Positions 7,870 to 17,763 of a DNA stretch of 64,000 nt are shown here, one piece after another (the stretch's first letter is position 1; each line of letters begins with the position of its first letter). The translations under genes were made by a program, and so were the position numbers. Origin of the DNA: Bacteroidota bacterium. GTDB taxonomy: Bacteria > Bacteroidota > Bacteroidia > Bacteroidales > Dysgonomonadaceae. Below the pieces are notes generated by a model. That model saw nothing but the letters and a program-made list of their open reading frames with translations, searched no databases and was not told the DNA's origin. The DNA lies in contig JAEZGN010000021.1 of NCBI GenBank assembly GCA_023437305.1, positions 186,001 through 250,000 of the forward strand, given 5' to 3'.

Positions 7870-9555
7870 ATGAATTTAAATTCTTTTATACGAAAAAAGA
7901 GCATCGATAGCATCTCCGGCGAGGGCGATTCTATCGGCTCGGGAATGAAAAGAGTACTCGGCGTGAGAGACCTGACGCTTTTTGGTATTGCTGCTATTGT
8001 GGGCGCAGGTATTTTCAGCACGATAGGACGTGCAGCTTTTCATGGAGGGCCGGCAGTGTCGCTCCTTTTTGTTTTTGTTGCCATAGCCTGTATCTTTACA
8101 GCGCTGTGTTATGCTCAGTTTGCATCTATGATATCAGTGAGCGGTAGTGCGTACACATACACCTATGTGTCGTTAGGCGAAATATTTGCATGGACAATAG
8201 GCTGGGCTCTGATACTCGAATATGCCGTATCAAATATGGTGATAGCAATTTCGTGGTCGGAGTACTTCACCACCCTGCTGCAAGGGTTTGGCATACAGTG
8301 GCCCGACTGGCTCGCCATAGGATACGCCACAGCATACAAAGCCTATAATGCAGTGCTGCACGGGGGCACAGACCTGCCGGAGCACATACTAAAGGCCGCC
8401 CAAATATACCAGAATGCTCCCGAACTATTCGGCTCAAAAATATTGATCAACCTCCCTGCGGGACTTGTAGTTACCGCGCTTACATTCCTTGTCTTCTTGG
8501 GGATAAAGGAATCTAAAACGCTCAACAATTTGCTGGTATATCTCAAGATAGGAATAATACTTGCCGTAATCCTTATCGGAGCATTTTTTGTAAAACCCGA
8601 AAACTGGTCTCCTTTTGCGCCAAATGGCATACAAGGGGTTCTTGGCGGTGTGGCTGCTGTCTTCTTTGCCTTCATCGGCTTCGACTCGATATCTACCACA
8701 GCCGAAGAAAGCAAAAATCCTCAACGGGACATGCCTCGTGCAATGCTTTACTGCTTGGGGATATGCACCATATTGTATGTTGCGATAGCACTTGTACTCA
8801 CGGGAATGGTGAGCTATAAGAACTTGGGTGTAGACGACCCTTTGGCGTACGTATTTCAGTTGGTAAATATGGACTTTGTGGCAGGGGTAATATCGTTCAC
8901 GGCGATAATTGCCATCACAAGTGCAATACTCGTCTTCCAGATCGGACAACCCCGGATATGGATGACAATGAGCCGCGACGGATTGCTGTGGCCTAAGTTC
9001 TCGAAAATTCATCCCAAATATAAGACTCCGTCTTTCTCCACTATTATTACAGGCGTTGTAGTCTGTATACCTTCCTTGTTTCTCGATATGCAATTTGTGG
9101 TCGACCTCACTAGCGTAGGCACATTCTTTGCTTTTATCCTTGTGTGTTCGGGGGTCTTGTTTCTCGATCATAAAGGAGAAAGTAAAAAGGCTAAATTTAA
9201 GGTTCCCTACATAAATGGGCAATATATCATTTTCATATTATTCATAGTTGGAGTATCTTTGTTTATTGGTAAAACCGATTACACAGAGGTTGTCGCCAGA
9301 AAACCCTTACTGATAGTCTTTTGGGCTGTATGGTTGGGATTGTCTGTTGCGGCATTCAGATATAAGTTTTCGTTGCTACCCGTATTGGGAATCCTTACCA
9401 ATTTATATCTGATGACAGAGCTGGGATGGTCTAACTGGGTAATGTTCCTTATATGGCTTGCAATCGGATTGCTCATATATTTTGGATACGGTTACAAAAA
9501 AAGTAAATTAGCGCTGCAAAGAGGACAGATAAGCAACCCGAAAGATTTAGTGTAA
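7870..9555 (+). CDS. APC-superfamily amino-acid permease
   Basis: This is a 561-residue integral membrane protein with about 12-14 hydrophobic segments. The first has the APC signature GIAAIVGAGIFSTIG, and a later segment contains FFAFIGFDSISTTAEESKNP, typical of the cationic amino acid transporter branch. The loop QPRIWMTMSRDGLLWPKFSKI is a further APC hallmark. It probably imports an amino acid by proton symport or exchange; substrate is not predictable. It is unusually long because of a hydrophilic insertion around residues 145-190. The 86-base gap from the upstream operon suggests separate transcription. Confidence 0.92.
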   Translation: MNLNSFIRKKSIDSISGEGDSIGSGMKRVLGVRDLTLFGIAAIVGAGIFSTIGRAAFHGGPAVSLLFVFVAIACIFTALCYAQFASMISVSGSAYTYTYVSLGEIFAWTIGWALILEYAVSNMVIAISWSEYFTTLLQGFGIQWPDWLAIGYATAYKAYNAVLHGGTDLPEHILKAAQIYQNAPELFGSKILINLPAGLVVTALTFLVFLGIKESKTLNNLLVYLKIGIILAVILIGAFFVKPENWSPFAPNGIQGVLGGVAAVFFAFIGFDSISTTAEESKNPQRDMPRAMLYCLGICTILYVAIALVLTGMVSYKNLGVDDPLAYVFQLVNMDFVAGVISFTAIIAITSAILVFQIGQPRIWMTMSRDGLLWPKFSKIHPKYKTPSFSTIITGVVVCIPSLFLDMQFVVDLTSVGTFFAFILVCSGVLFLDHKGESKKAKFKVPYINGQYIIFILFIVGVSLFIGKTDYTEVVARKPLLIVFWAVWLGLSVAAFRYKFSLLPVLGILTNLYLMTELGWSNWVMFLIWLAIGLLIYFGYGYKKSKLALQRGQISNPKDLV

Positions 9556-9632
9556 CACTATCAGTCTCAACGAACAGCAGTTGCCACACATACAAAAATA
9601 ACAAATAGGTCTGCGACCCTAAATATAACAGA

Positions 9633-10373
9633 ATGAAAGAGAAAGAAATGATTTTCGGCATACGTGCTGTAATAGAAGCCATAGAAGCCGGAAAAGAAAT
9701 AGATAAAGTAATTGTAAGACGTGAACTTCAAGGAGACCTTTCGAAAGAATTGTTTGCATTGCTAAAATCACGAGACATTGCGGTGCAACGTGTACCCAAC
9801 GAACGCCTCGATCGTTTTACACGCAAAAATCATCAGGGGGTAATTGCCTTCCTTTCGGCTATCACATACGAGCATATCGAAGACATTATACCTTTCTTGT
9901 ACGAGCAGGGGAAAGACCCCTTCATTCTGGTGCTGGATGGAATCACCGATGTGCGCAATTTCGGAGCCATTGCACGTACGTGCGAAGTAGCGGGTGTAGA
10001 TGCAATCGTTATACCGGCAAAGGGTAGTGTAACCGTAAATGCCGATGCCATAAAAACATCAGCAGGAGCATTGCTCAAAATTCCTGTATGTAAGGAGCAA
10101 AGCCTTACCAATGCAATTCAGTTCCTGAAAAATAGCGGAATAAAAGTAGTTGCAGCCACCGAGCGTGGTGCTGACGACTATACATCTGTAGACTACTCGG
10201 GTCCTATAGCTTTCGTGATGGGTGCGGAAGACACGGGAGTATCGAACGACAACTTGCGAATAGCAGACAATCTTGTAAAAATACCTCAATTCGGCACAAT
10301 AGGTTCACTCAATGTATCTGTTGCCGCCGGAGTACTGATTTATGAAGTGATACGCCAGAAGGGGGTAAAATAA
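9633..10373 (+). CDS. rlmB: 23S rRNA (guanosine-2'-O-)-methyltransferase, RlmB/TrmH family
   Basis: The 246-residue SpoU/TrmH-family SPOUT methyltransferase has an N-terminal substrate-binding domain opening with the IFGIRAVIEAIEAG motif. It is followed by the trefoil-knot domain with LDGITDVRNFGAIARTCE (motif 1), FVMGAEDTGVS (motif 2) and IPQFGTIGSLNVSVAAGVLIYE (motif 3), which together bind S-adenosylmethionine. RlmB modifies G2251 in the 23S rRNA peptidyl-transferase loop. Specificity within the family is inferred from length and the N-terminal domain. It is followed by ridA after 26 bases and is probably co-transcribed with it. Confidence 0.92.
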   Translation: MKEKEMIFGIRAVIEAIEAGKEIDKVIVRRELQGDLSKELFALLKSRDIAVQRVPNERLDRFTRKNHQGVIAFLSAITYEHIEDIIPFLYEQGKDPFILVLDGITDVRNFGAIARTCEVAGVDAIVIPAKGSVTVNADAIKTSAGALLKIPVCKEQSLTNAIQFLKNSGIKVVAATERGADDYTSVDYSGPIAFVMGAEDTGVSNDNLRIADNLVKIPQFGTIGSLNVSVAAGVLIYEVIRQKGVK

Positions 10374-10399
10374 TTTTCATCATTCAAACTCAGCGTACA

Positions 10400-10777
10400 A
10401 TGAAAAAAATAATTTCAACGAATAATGCACCTGCGGCAATAGGGCCATACAGTCAGGCTGTAGAAGTAAATGGTATGGTATTTCTTTCGGGACAACTTCC
10501 TATCGATCCAGCAACGGGTGATTTCCCGGAAGGTGGCGCTAAGGAGCAAACTGAACAATGTTTCAAAAACATTAAAGCAATCCTTGCCGAAGCAGGTCTT
10601 ACAACCGACAATATTGTAAAAACTACCGTATTGCTAAACGACATAGCTCACTTTGGGGCAATGAACGAGGTGTATGCTACACAGTTTCCGGGAACATTCC
10701 CCGCACGTTCGGCTTTTGCTGTCAAAGACCTGCCAAAAGGAGCATTGGTGGAAATAGAAGTAATCGCAGCCAAATAA
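10400..10777 (+). CDS. ridA: RidA family enamine/imine deaminase
   Basis: It has 125 residues, the usual length of this trimeric cytoplasmic family (YjgF/YER057c/UK114). Conserved features are the N-terminal APAAIGPYSQAV segment, the VFLSGQLPIDP strand, and the C-terminal PARSAFAV-DLPKGALVEIE segment holding the active-site Arg. RidA hydrolyses reactive 2-aminoacrylate and other enamines released by PLP enzymes. The position just after rlmB suggests a shared transcript, without an obvious functional link. Confidence 0.95.
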   Translation: MKKIISTNNAPAAIGPYSQAVEVNGMVFLSGQLPIDPATGDFPEGGAKEQTEQCFKNIKAILAEAGLTTDNIVKTTVLLNDIAHFGAMNEVYATQFPGTFPARSAFAVKDLPKGALVEIEVIAAK

Positions 10778-10851
10778 TATTTTATAAAAAAATCTTTACA
10801 GTAAAATAACCTCGTAATAATTGCGTTTCTCTGTTGTAGAAACTCAAAAGA

Positions 10852-11898
10852 ATGACTGTTGACGAAAAATATATGTATCGTTGCCTGCAACTGGCACTCA
10901 ATGGAAAAGGATTTGTAAGTCCCAATCCGATGGTGGGTGCTGTAGTAGTTCACAACGATAAGATAATAGGAGAAGGCTTTCACCGTGAGTATGGCAAAGC
11001 CCATGCCGAAGTGAACGCCATCGCCAGCGTGAAAGACAAATCATTGCTCAAAGAGTCTACCATCTATGTATCACTCGAACCATGTTCGCATCAGGGTAAA
11101 ACACCTCCATGCGCACAGCTGATCATCGACAAACAGATTCCGCATGTAGTAATCGCATGCCTCGACCCCTACCCTGCTGTTTCGGGACGAGGAATAAAGA
11201 TGCTGCAAGATGCCGGCATAAAGGTTGATGTAGGAATATTAGAGCGGGAAGCATGGGAGCTAAACAAAGAGTTCTTTACCATACAAACGAAAGGCAGACC
11301 ATATATATACCTCAAGTGGGCACAGACTCAAGACGGTTTTATAGACAAAGCCAGAGACGAGAAAGACATTCCTCAGCCAACGCCTATATCGAATGAGTTT
11401 TCGAAAATGCTTGTACATAAGAAAAGAGCCATTGTTCCTGCTATTATGATAGGTACAAATACAGCAATAAAAGACAATCCGTCACTTACTACACGACATT
11501 GGTATGGAAAAAACCCCGTACGTGTTATACTCGACAGACAAGGGCGCATACCGCTCGACTATACGATCTTTGATGGAAAAGTAGAAACGATTGTATTCAC
11601 CGAAAAAGAGTCTTTTCCGAAGTTGGAGAAGGTTACTTTCATCCAAATTCCATTCGACGAAAATGTTTTGGAAAACATATTCACGACGCTTAAAAAGCGG
11701 AAAATCATTTCGGTACTCGTTGAGGGAGGACAAGAACTGCTTCAAAGTATTATAGATAAACGATTGTGGGATGAAGCCTTCATAGAAATTTCGAGTATTA
11801 CATTCAACAATGGGGTACGAGCTCCCATTATTGCGGGGCACATCTTAAATGAGATAAATTGGGGGGCTTCTAAACACATTCATATACGTTTAGCCTAA
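10852..11898 (+). CDS. ribD: bifunctional riboflavin biosynthesis deaminase/reductase
   Basis: The 348-residue protein carries both RibD domains. The N-terminal deaminase (1-145) has the zinc signature HAEVNA (His51, Glu53) and PCSHQGKTPPC (Cys78, Cys87). The C-terminal dihydrofolate-reductase-like domain (about 148-348) binds NADPH, with LKWAQTQDGFI and a VEGGQELLQSIIDKRLWDE segment. It converts diaminohydroxyphosphoribosylaminopyrimidine to the ribitylaminouracil phosphate intermediate, upstream of RibH at the left end of the window. No FMN-riboswitch-like structure is apparent in the 74 bases before the ATG. Confidence 0.95.
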   Translation: MTVDEKYMYRCLQLALNGKGFVSPNPMVGAVVVHNDKIIGEGFHREYGKAHAEVNAIASVKDKSLLKESTIYVSLEPCSHQGKTPPCAQLIIDKQIPHVVIACLDPYPAVSGRGIKMLQDAGIKVDVGILEREAWELNKEFFTIQTKGRPYIYLKWAQTQDGFIDKARDEKDIPQPTPISNEFSKMLVHKKRAIVPAIMIGTNTAIKDNPSLTTRHWYGKNPVRVILDRQGRIPLDYTIFDGKVETIVFTEKESFPKLEKVTFIQIPFDENVLENIFTTLKKRKIISVLVEGGQELLQSIIDKRLWDEAFIEISSITFNNGVRAPIIAGHILNEINWGASKHIHIRLA

Positions 11899-11922
11899 CC
11901 ATAAAATTATATAAATATTAGA

Positions 11923-11959
11923 TTTGTTGACGCATAAGCCGAAATTCTTTCTATTTTTG
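11923..11959 (+). promoter_or_regulatory. putative promoter of the DUF6242 lipoprotein gene
   Basis: TATTTTTG at 11952-11959 fits the -7 consensus TAnnTTTG and lies 32 bases before the ATG. TTTG at 11923-11926 or TTG at 11927-11929 may be the -33 element, but the spacing (22-25 bases) is longer than the ideal 19-20. Confidence 0.45.
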
Positions 11960-11991
11960 CACATTGATATTGAATAAAACTGATTAAAATA

Positions 11992-13374
11992 ATGAAGTTG
12001 AAGAAATTTTCTTACCTACTACTTTTCGTAACTTTTTCACTCATTGCATTAAGTTCTTGTAATGATAATAATACGACTACTACAACTGAAGGCGGTTCTG
12101 CCGATGCTCAGATTTATTCGTTCAAGTTGTCAGCCACACCGGTATCTTCTATCGATTCTGTCAACTATCCTATAATGGCAAAAACCAGATTCTCAATCGA
12201 TCAGAGCAAGAACCTGATTTATAATATTGACTCATTGCCATACAAAACAAAAATAAAGAAATTTGCCACTACGCTCACATATTCGTCTTACGGTATCGGT
12301 AAGCTTCAGCTCGTATATCCCGATTCTATTGCAGAATGGAATGGTACGGATTCTATCAACTATGCATTAAATCCTAAAATCAAGGTATATGCAGCAAACG
12401 GTCTCGATAGCAGAGAGTATACAATAGATATACGGATACATAAGATTGACCCTGAGATAATCGTATGGAACAAGGTAGGTGCGCAACCTGATGCTGTAGG
12501 TATACAACAAAAAACAGTATTGAAAGATAATGATTTCTATACATTTACTGTTGCAGAGGGCAATCTGGCAGTATATAAAGCTTCTAAAGGAGCTCTTGTA
12601 TGGTCTAAACATCCGATAACGACAGGACCTTCGGCTGCAAATATTCTAATAGAAAGCGTTACACTATTTAACAATACGTTCTATGTTGTAGATAAGAACA
12701 ATCAATCATACAGCTCTACCGATGGTATCAATTGGACATCCAAGAGCAACGAAGTAAAAGCTATTTATGGCGTATTACCGGGAGCCACTGCAGCAAAAGA
12801 CTCACTCTTAGTAGCTACAGAGCAAGGCGGTAAATACTACTTTGCTAAAACAGCAGATATGCAAACATTGGTAGTTGTGAAGAACTTAAGCAGCAATCCA
12901 TTCTCGAACGAAATAAGCCAAAACTTTCCGGTTTCAGGTTTCTCTCCGGTTACTTTTGTCAATAGGACAAACCTGAGCAGCAATGTGCTGACCATTACAG
13001 GAGGAAAAGGATTCAACAATCAGCAGTCGAACCTCACATGGTCTTTACGTGCCGGGGATGACAATCTTCTGGAGCTAGGCTCAAACCAAGTTAACTTACT
13101 ATTCGGAGCCAATGAAGGTATCAGTTGTTTCTTATACAACAGCTATCTGTATGCGCTAACCGGAAATATACTATATAAAACCGACAGTATGGGTGTTAAA
13201 TGGATTTTAGCTCCATCCAAAGAAAGCTTAAGTACAAGTATACCTAAAGCCTCGGGGCAATCGGTAATAGTAGATAGTGAGAACTACATTTGGATATTCG
13301 GCGGAATACCAAAAACAGGATCTACGCCAGTCAAAGAGATCTGGAGAGGTCGCTTAAATCGTCTTAATCCGTAA
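11992..13374 (+). CDS. DUF6242-type lipoprotein with beta-propeller-like domain
   Basis: It has 460 residues with a lipoprotein signal ending ALSSC (Cys23). After an Asn/Thr-rich spacer the N-terminal part (about 35-155) looks like an Ig-like domain with a DSREYTIDI end, as in DUF5018-like modules. The remainder (about 160-455) is a series of four-stranded units with SSTDGINWTSKS, TDSMGVKWI and IWIFGGIPKTGS turns, resembling a kelch or exo-alpha-sialidase-type propeller; I see no catalytic residues. The family is Bacteroidales-specific and of unknown function. The gene has its own promoter and precedes the DUF6089-uppS-bamA group by 88 bases. Confidence 0.75.
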   Translation: MKLKKFSYLLLFVTFSLIALSSCNDNNTTTTTEGGSADAQIYSFKLSATPVSSIDSVNYPIMAKTRFSIDQSKNLIYNIDSLPYKTKIKKFATTLTYSSYGIGKLQLVYPDSIAEWNGTDSINYALNPKIKVYAANGLDSREYTIDIRIHKIDPEIIVWNKVGAQPDAVGIQQKTVLKDNDFYTFTVAEGNLAVYKASKGALVWSKHPITTGPSAANILIESVTLFNNTFYVVDKNNQSYSSTDGINWTSKSNEVKAIYGVLPGATAAKDSLLVATEQGGKYYFAKTADMQTLVVVKNLSSNPFSNEISQNFPVSGFSPVTFVNRTNLSSNVLTITGGKGFNNQQSNLTWSLRAGDDNLLELGSNQVNLLFGANEGISCFLYNSYLYALTGNILYKTDSMGVKWILAPSKESLSTSIPKASGQSVIVDSENYIWIFGGIPKTGSTPVKEIWRGRLNRLNP

Positions 13375-13462
13375 GTTCCCCAGGTTAAAAACTGGCAATC
13401 GGATATACTTATTGTCTTACTTTTGCGTTAGATAAAGATAGATATTGAATAATAAATTTATA

Positions 13463-14167
13463 ATGAGAAAAGAGATACTTCTAATTTTTATACTTACTTC
13501 AGCCTCTCTCTTCTCGTCTATCACACTCAACGCACAAGACGACTACAAATATGAGATTGGCGGAATGGCAGGCACTTCTTTTTATATGGGAGATGCCAAT
13601 AAGACAAAATTATATCAGAACCCGGGATTATCGGCCGGCGTTATTTTCAGATATAATAAAGACTTAAGGTGGTCTGTAAAAAACAACTTTGTAATAGGCA
13701 AAGTATCGGGCGACACCAAAAACATGGGAAATAAATTTCCGCATGATCAGCAAGCATCCTTCAGCAGGATGTTTTATGAATTAGGAAGCCAGATTGAGTT
13801 CAATTTATTTAATTATAGTGATAAGTTTAGTTACCTTGGCACCAAACGGATAACACCATACGTGTTTACAGGTGTAGGAATAACTTTTGCTTCGGGAGAG
13901 AAGAAGTTCTTGGATGCAAATATACCGATTGGCATCGGGCTGAAATACAAAATGAAAGATCGCTTGAATATAGGATTTGAGTTCTCTTTCAGGAAATTAT
14001 TCAGCGACTCATTTGACGTCACCGAGAAAAACAGTAAATTTGACCTCGATAGCCCTTATGGGATAAAAGGCAGCATCTTTAAGAACAACGATTGGTATTC
14101 CCTTACAATGTTTACTATAACATGGGATTTTGGACGTAGAGTGTGTCCTTGCTTAAATTCTGATTAA
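13463..14167 (+). CDS. DUF6089 family outer-membrane beta-barrel-like protein
   Basis: I start the gene at ATG 13463, which gives a clean signal peptide (MRKEILL, then hydrophobic to about LNAQ); an in-frame TTG at 13445 only adds an unnecessary extension. The 234-residue protein is rich in alternating hydrophobic/aromatic strands (GGMAGTSFYMGDAN near the mature start, then GVIFRYNKDLRWS) and resembles an 8-stranded OmpA-like barrel. DUF6089 genes commonly lie directly before uppS and bamA in Bacteroidales, as here, which suggests a role linked to outer-membrane biogenesis; this is inference. A TACTTTTG box at 13418-13425 may be the -7 element. Confidence 0.8.
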   Translation: MRKEILLIFILTSASLFSSITLNAQDDYKYEIGGMAGTSFYMGDANKTKLYQNPGLSAGVIFRYNKDLRWSVKNNFVIGKVSGDTKNMGNKFPHDQQASFSRMFYELGSQIEFNLFNYSDKFSYLGTKRITPYVFTGVGITFASGEKKFLDANIPIGIGLKYKMKDRLNIGFEFSFRKLFSDSFDVTEKNSKFDLDSPYGIKGSIFKNNDWYSLTMFTITWDFGRRVCPCLNSD

Positions 14168-14184
14168 TTTAAAATAAAATATAA

Positions 14185-14934
14185 ATGTCATATTTTGACC
14201 AAATAGATAAAACTAGAATACCCAAACATGTAGCCATAATAATGGATGGCAACGGGCGTTGGGCGAAAAGTCAAAATCTGGATCGCTCTTTTGGGCACAA
14301 AGAAGGCATTGTTGCTGTACGCAGAACAATTGAGGCAGCGGCCAAAGCCGAAATAGCTTATATAACGCTTTACACATTCTCTACCGAAAACTGGAAGAGA
14401 CCCGAAGAAGAGGTTAAAGCTCTGATGGCACTTATGATACAGGCCGTAGCCAACGAAACTCCTGATCTGGTAAAAAACAATATACGGGTAAAGGTGATAG
14501 GTGATATAGACCGTTTGCCCGCCGATACTCAGAAAGCACTGGATTTCTGCTTGAATGAAACATCGGTATGTACAGGTACTACAGTTGTGCTGGCATTGAG
14601 CTATTCCTCAAAGTGGGAATTGACAAAGGCAATGAAGACTATAGCAACTGATGTAGAAGCCGGAAAAATAAAATTGGAAGACATCGATGAATCTCTAATT
14701 CCACAGTATTTATCTACAAAAGGAATTCCCGATCCTGATATATTGGTAAGAACCGGAGGCGAATTGCGCATCAGCAATTTCCTTCTTTGGCAAATAGCCT
14801 ATTCCGAACTTTATTTCACAGATGAGCTTTGGCCCGACTTTAACGAAGAATCGTTATTTAAGGCTGTCGTAGATTTCCAAAACCGGGAACGCCGTTTTGG
14901 TAAAACCAGTGAACAGGTATCAACGAAACCATAA
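14185..14934 (+). CDS. uppS: isoprenyl transferase (undecaprenyl diphosphate synthase)
   Basis: It makes the C55 cis-polyprenyl diphosphate carrier for peptidoglycan and surface glycans by adding isopentenyl diphosphate to farnesyl diphosphate. The 249-residue cytoplasmic protein has the signature AIIMDGNGRWA with catalytic Asp21, the FGHKEG motif, and the C-terminal RTGGELRISNFLLWQ...SELYF block that contacts the second substrate. It starts 17 bases after DUF6089 and is followed by bamA after 67 bases, an arrangement that supplies both envelope lipid carrier and outer-membrane assembly. Confidence 0.96.
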   Translation: MSYFDQIDKTRIPKHVAIIMDGNGRWAKSQNLDRSFGHKEGIVAVRRTIEAAAKAEIAYITLYTFSTENWKRPEEEVKALMALMIQAVANETPDLVKNNIRVKVIGDIDRLPADTQKALDFCLNETSVCTGTTVVLALSYSSKWELTKAMKTIATDVEAGKIKLEDIDESLIPQYLSTKGIPDPDILVRTGGELRISNFLLWQIAYSELYFTDELWPDFNEESLFKAVVDFQNRERRFGKTSEQVSTKP

Positions 14935-15001
14935 GTTCACAAAACAAGAGTAGCATTAATACTAATAAAAATATTATTCGATAATAATTCTTAGACCAAA
15001 T

Positions 15002-17674
15002 ATGTTAAATAAAGGTTTATTCTTTCTGACTGTTATTCTATGCCTTGTATCCACAGGAATACAAGCACAAGGAGTAGACAGCACCGAAATCAAAAATGTG
15101 AATAAGGCTCTTGAGGCAAATGTTCAGGATTTACCGGTAATTACATACAACTCGAGCAAGAAGTATGAAATTGCAGACCTTAAACTCACCGGTTTAGTAA
15201 ATCCGATGTATGAAGATTACACATTGTTTGGTTTTGCTCAGCTACAAGTCGGAGATATAATAGAGGTACCCGGCCCTGAAGTAACAAATGCCGTACGCCG
15301 CTTTTGGAGACAAGGATTATTCTCGGATGTGAAAATTGCCGCTACAAAAATAGAAGGCAACAAAATATGGCTCGAAATCAACCTGAAAGAAAGACCTCGT
15401 ATTTCTGACATCGTGTATACAGGGATGAAGAAGTCGGAACGTCAGGATATCGCCGCTAAGGTAGGTATGGTAAAAAACTTACAGATTACCCCATACCAGA
15501 TGGACAGGGCCAAGACAATCATAAAAAAATACTTTGACGAAAAAGGGTTCAACAAAGCAGAGATATCTCTGACAGAAACGCCTGACTTATCAAAAGAAAA
15601 TCATGTTATTCTCAACATTGATGTGGTTAAGAAAAACAAGACTAAGGTGAACAGAATCACCATAGAAGGGAATGAAGAGGTAGCAACCAGAACGCTGGAG
15701 AAAGCAATGAAAAAGACCAGACATAAAAGCAATTTTAAGTCTTGGCTTGCCAACTTCCTCCGTTCTACAAAGTATGTACCTGAAAGCTTTGAAGAAGATA
15801 AGAACAACTTGATCGCCAAATATAACGAATTGGGTTACCGTGATGCTACAATCCTTTGGGATACAGTATATACAGCTGATGCAGAAGGCAAACCCGATAA
15901 GGTAAACATCAACATAAAAGTGGATGAAGGTAAACAATACTTCATTAAAGACATCAAATGGGTAGGTAATACCGTGTATCAGACATGGCAATTGCAAACT
16001 CAGTTGAATATGAAACCGGGTGATGTTTACAATCAGAAGAAACTAACAGAGCGTCTTTCGGTAGACGAAGGTGCTGTGATGAATGTATTCTATCAAAATC
16101 ATGGTTATTTATTCTCTAATGCGGACCCTGTAGAGGTAAACATAGAAAATGACTCTATCGACCTCGAGATACGTATTACAGAAGGACCTGTAGCTAAAAT
16201 CCGTAAAGTAACAATATCGGGTAACGATAGGGTATATGAAGATATCGTACGCCGCGAATTAAGAATAAAACCGGGAGCTCTATACAGCCGTGATGACATT
16301 ATTCGTTCGATACGTGAAATTGCCCAAATGGGACACTTCGACCCTGAGCAATTAAACAATCCAAAAATAGAACCGGATCAGGATTCAGGAACAGTTGATG
16401 TAGGCCTACCTTTGGTGTCTAAAGCAAACGACCAGGTAGAGTTTTCTGCCGGATGGGGACAAACAGGTATCATTGGGAAATTGAGTTTGAAGTTTACAAA
16501 CTTCTCCCTGAAAAACTTATTCAACCCGGGTACATACAAAGGAATTATCCCTCAAGGTGAAGGACAAACATTGACACTTAGCGCTCAAACAAATGCGAAG
16601 TATTATCAATCCTATTCCGTTTCATTCTTCGATCCTTGGTTTGGAGGCAAACGCCCTAACTCTTTATCAGTAGGTGCTTACTATTCTCGTCAAACAGATA
16701 TAAACAGCCGCTACATAAACAACAGTTATGGTTATTCGGCTCTAAGCAACTATTATGGTGGTGGCTATGGAGGCTACGGTGGCTATGGCGATTACAGCTT
16801 TGCATCCGACCCTAACAAGTCTATAACAATGATCGGACTATCGGTAGGTTACGGAAAACGTTTAACATGGCCTGATGACTATTTTATATTCCAAACCGAA
16901 CTGTCTTACCAAAGGTATAGCATGAAAGATTGGGCATACTTCATCGTTAAAGATGGTATTGCAAACAACCTGAGCTTGAATCTTACATTGAGCAGAAGAT
17001 CTACCGACCAGCCTATATACACACGTCGCGGAACAGACCTATCTCTTAGCTTACAGGTAACACCTCCATTCTCGTTGTGGGATGGCAAGGACTATGCCTC
17101 GATGAAGAAAATCGATGGTTATTACGAGCCAAGCGAAAAATTCACATGGATAGAATACCACAAATGGAAGTTTAAAGCAAGAACATATACATCATTATCA
17201 GATGCGGTGAAAACTCCTGTATTGATGACTCGTGCCGAATATGGATTTGTGGGTTACTTCAACAAGAATAAGAAATCTCCATTCGAAACATTCTATATGG
17301 GGGGTGATGGTATGTCGGGATATTCGAGCACATACGCAACAGAAACAATCGGGCTTCGTGGATACGAAAACGGATCGTTGGGCACACAGGCCAGTGCATA
17401 TTCTCGTCTGGCTCTTGAGTTGAGATATCCGCTTATCCTCGAACCATCGTCTACGATCTATCTACTGGGTTTTGTTGAAGCTGGTAATGCATGGAGCGAT
17501 CTGAAAAATTTCAATCCATTCGACCTTAAACGTTCGGCAGGATTTGGTGCACGCATCATGTTACCGATGATCGGACTAATGGGTATAGACTGGGCATACG
17601 GATTCGACCCGATAAATGGATCTCGTGACAACAGCGGAAGCCAATTCCACTTTATCATTGGACAAGAGTTCTAA
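15002..17674 (+). CDS. bamA: outer-membrane protein assembly factor BamA
   Basis: It has 890 residues: a signal peptide (1-22), five POTRA domains (about 45-470, including NRITIEGNEEV and KIRKVTISGNDRVYEDIVRRELRIKPG) and the C-terminal Omp85 barrel (about 480-890) ending in Phe (FIIGQEF), the usual outer-membrane targeting residue. The conserved GLRGYENGSLG segment near residue 785 corresponds to the VRGF/Y-type motif of loop 6. BamA folds and inserts outer-membrane proteins. A Gly/Tyr-rich loop at about residues 585-600 is unusual. It sits between uppS and two Skp/OmpH chaperones, which deliver its clients. Confidence 0.96.
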   Translation: MLNKGLFFLTVILCLVSTGIQAQGVDSTEIKNVNKALEANVQDLPVITYNSSKKYEIADLKLTGLVNPMYEDYTLFGFAQLQVGDIIEVPGPEVTNAVRRFWRQGLFSDVKIAATKIEGNKIWLEINLKERPRISDIVYTGMKKSERQDIAAKVGMVKNLQITPYQMDRAKTIIKKYFDEKGFNKAEISLTETPDLSKENHVILNIDVVKKNKTKVNRITIEGNEEVATRTLEKAMKKTRHKSNFKSWLANFLRSTKYVPESFEEDKNNLIAKYNELGYRDATILWDTVYTADAEGKPDKVNINIKVDEGKQYFIKDIKWVGNTVYQTWQLQTQLNMKPGDVYNQKKLTERLSVDEGAVMNVFYQNHGYLFSNADPVEVNIENDSIDLEIRITEGPVAKIRKVTISGNDRVYEDIVRRELRIKPGALYSRDDIIRSIREIAQMGHFDPEQLNNPKIEPDQDSGTVDVGLPLVSKANDQVEFSAGWGQTGIIGKLSLKFTNFSLKNLFNPGTYKGIIPQGEGQTLTLSAQTNAKYYQSYSVSFFDPWFGGKRPNSLSVGAYYSRQTDINSRYINNSYGYSALSNYYGGGYGGYGGYGDYSFASDPNKSITMIGLSVGYGKRLTWPDDYFIFQTELSYQRYSMKDWAYFIVKDGIANNLSLNLTLSRRSTDQPIYTRRGTDLSLSLQVTPPFSLWDGKDYASMKKIDGYYEPSEKFTWIEYHKWKFKARTYTSLSDAVKTPVLMTRAEYGFVGYFNKNKKSPFETFYMGGDGMSGYSSTYATETIGLRGYENGSLGTQASAYSRLALELRYPLILEPSSTIYLLGFVEAGNAWSDLKNFNPFDLKRSAGFGARIMLPMIGLMGIDWAYGFDPINGSRDNSGSQFHFIIGQEF

Positions 17675-17763
17675 AAAGCCTTTTAACATTATTTATAAAC
17701 GAGTTACTAAACTAAAAGATTAACTGTGTGTCTAATACATATAATACATTAAATTTGACAGTT

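Noticed and set aside
8434..9222. 262-codon open frame on the minus strand inside the amino-acid permease gene
   Set aside because: The plus-strand permease is well supported by membrane segments and APC motifs; the antisense frame has no recognisable domain and an unusual Tyr/Arg/His-rich composition.
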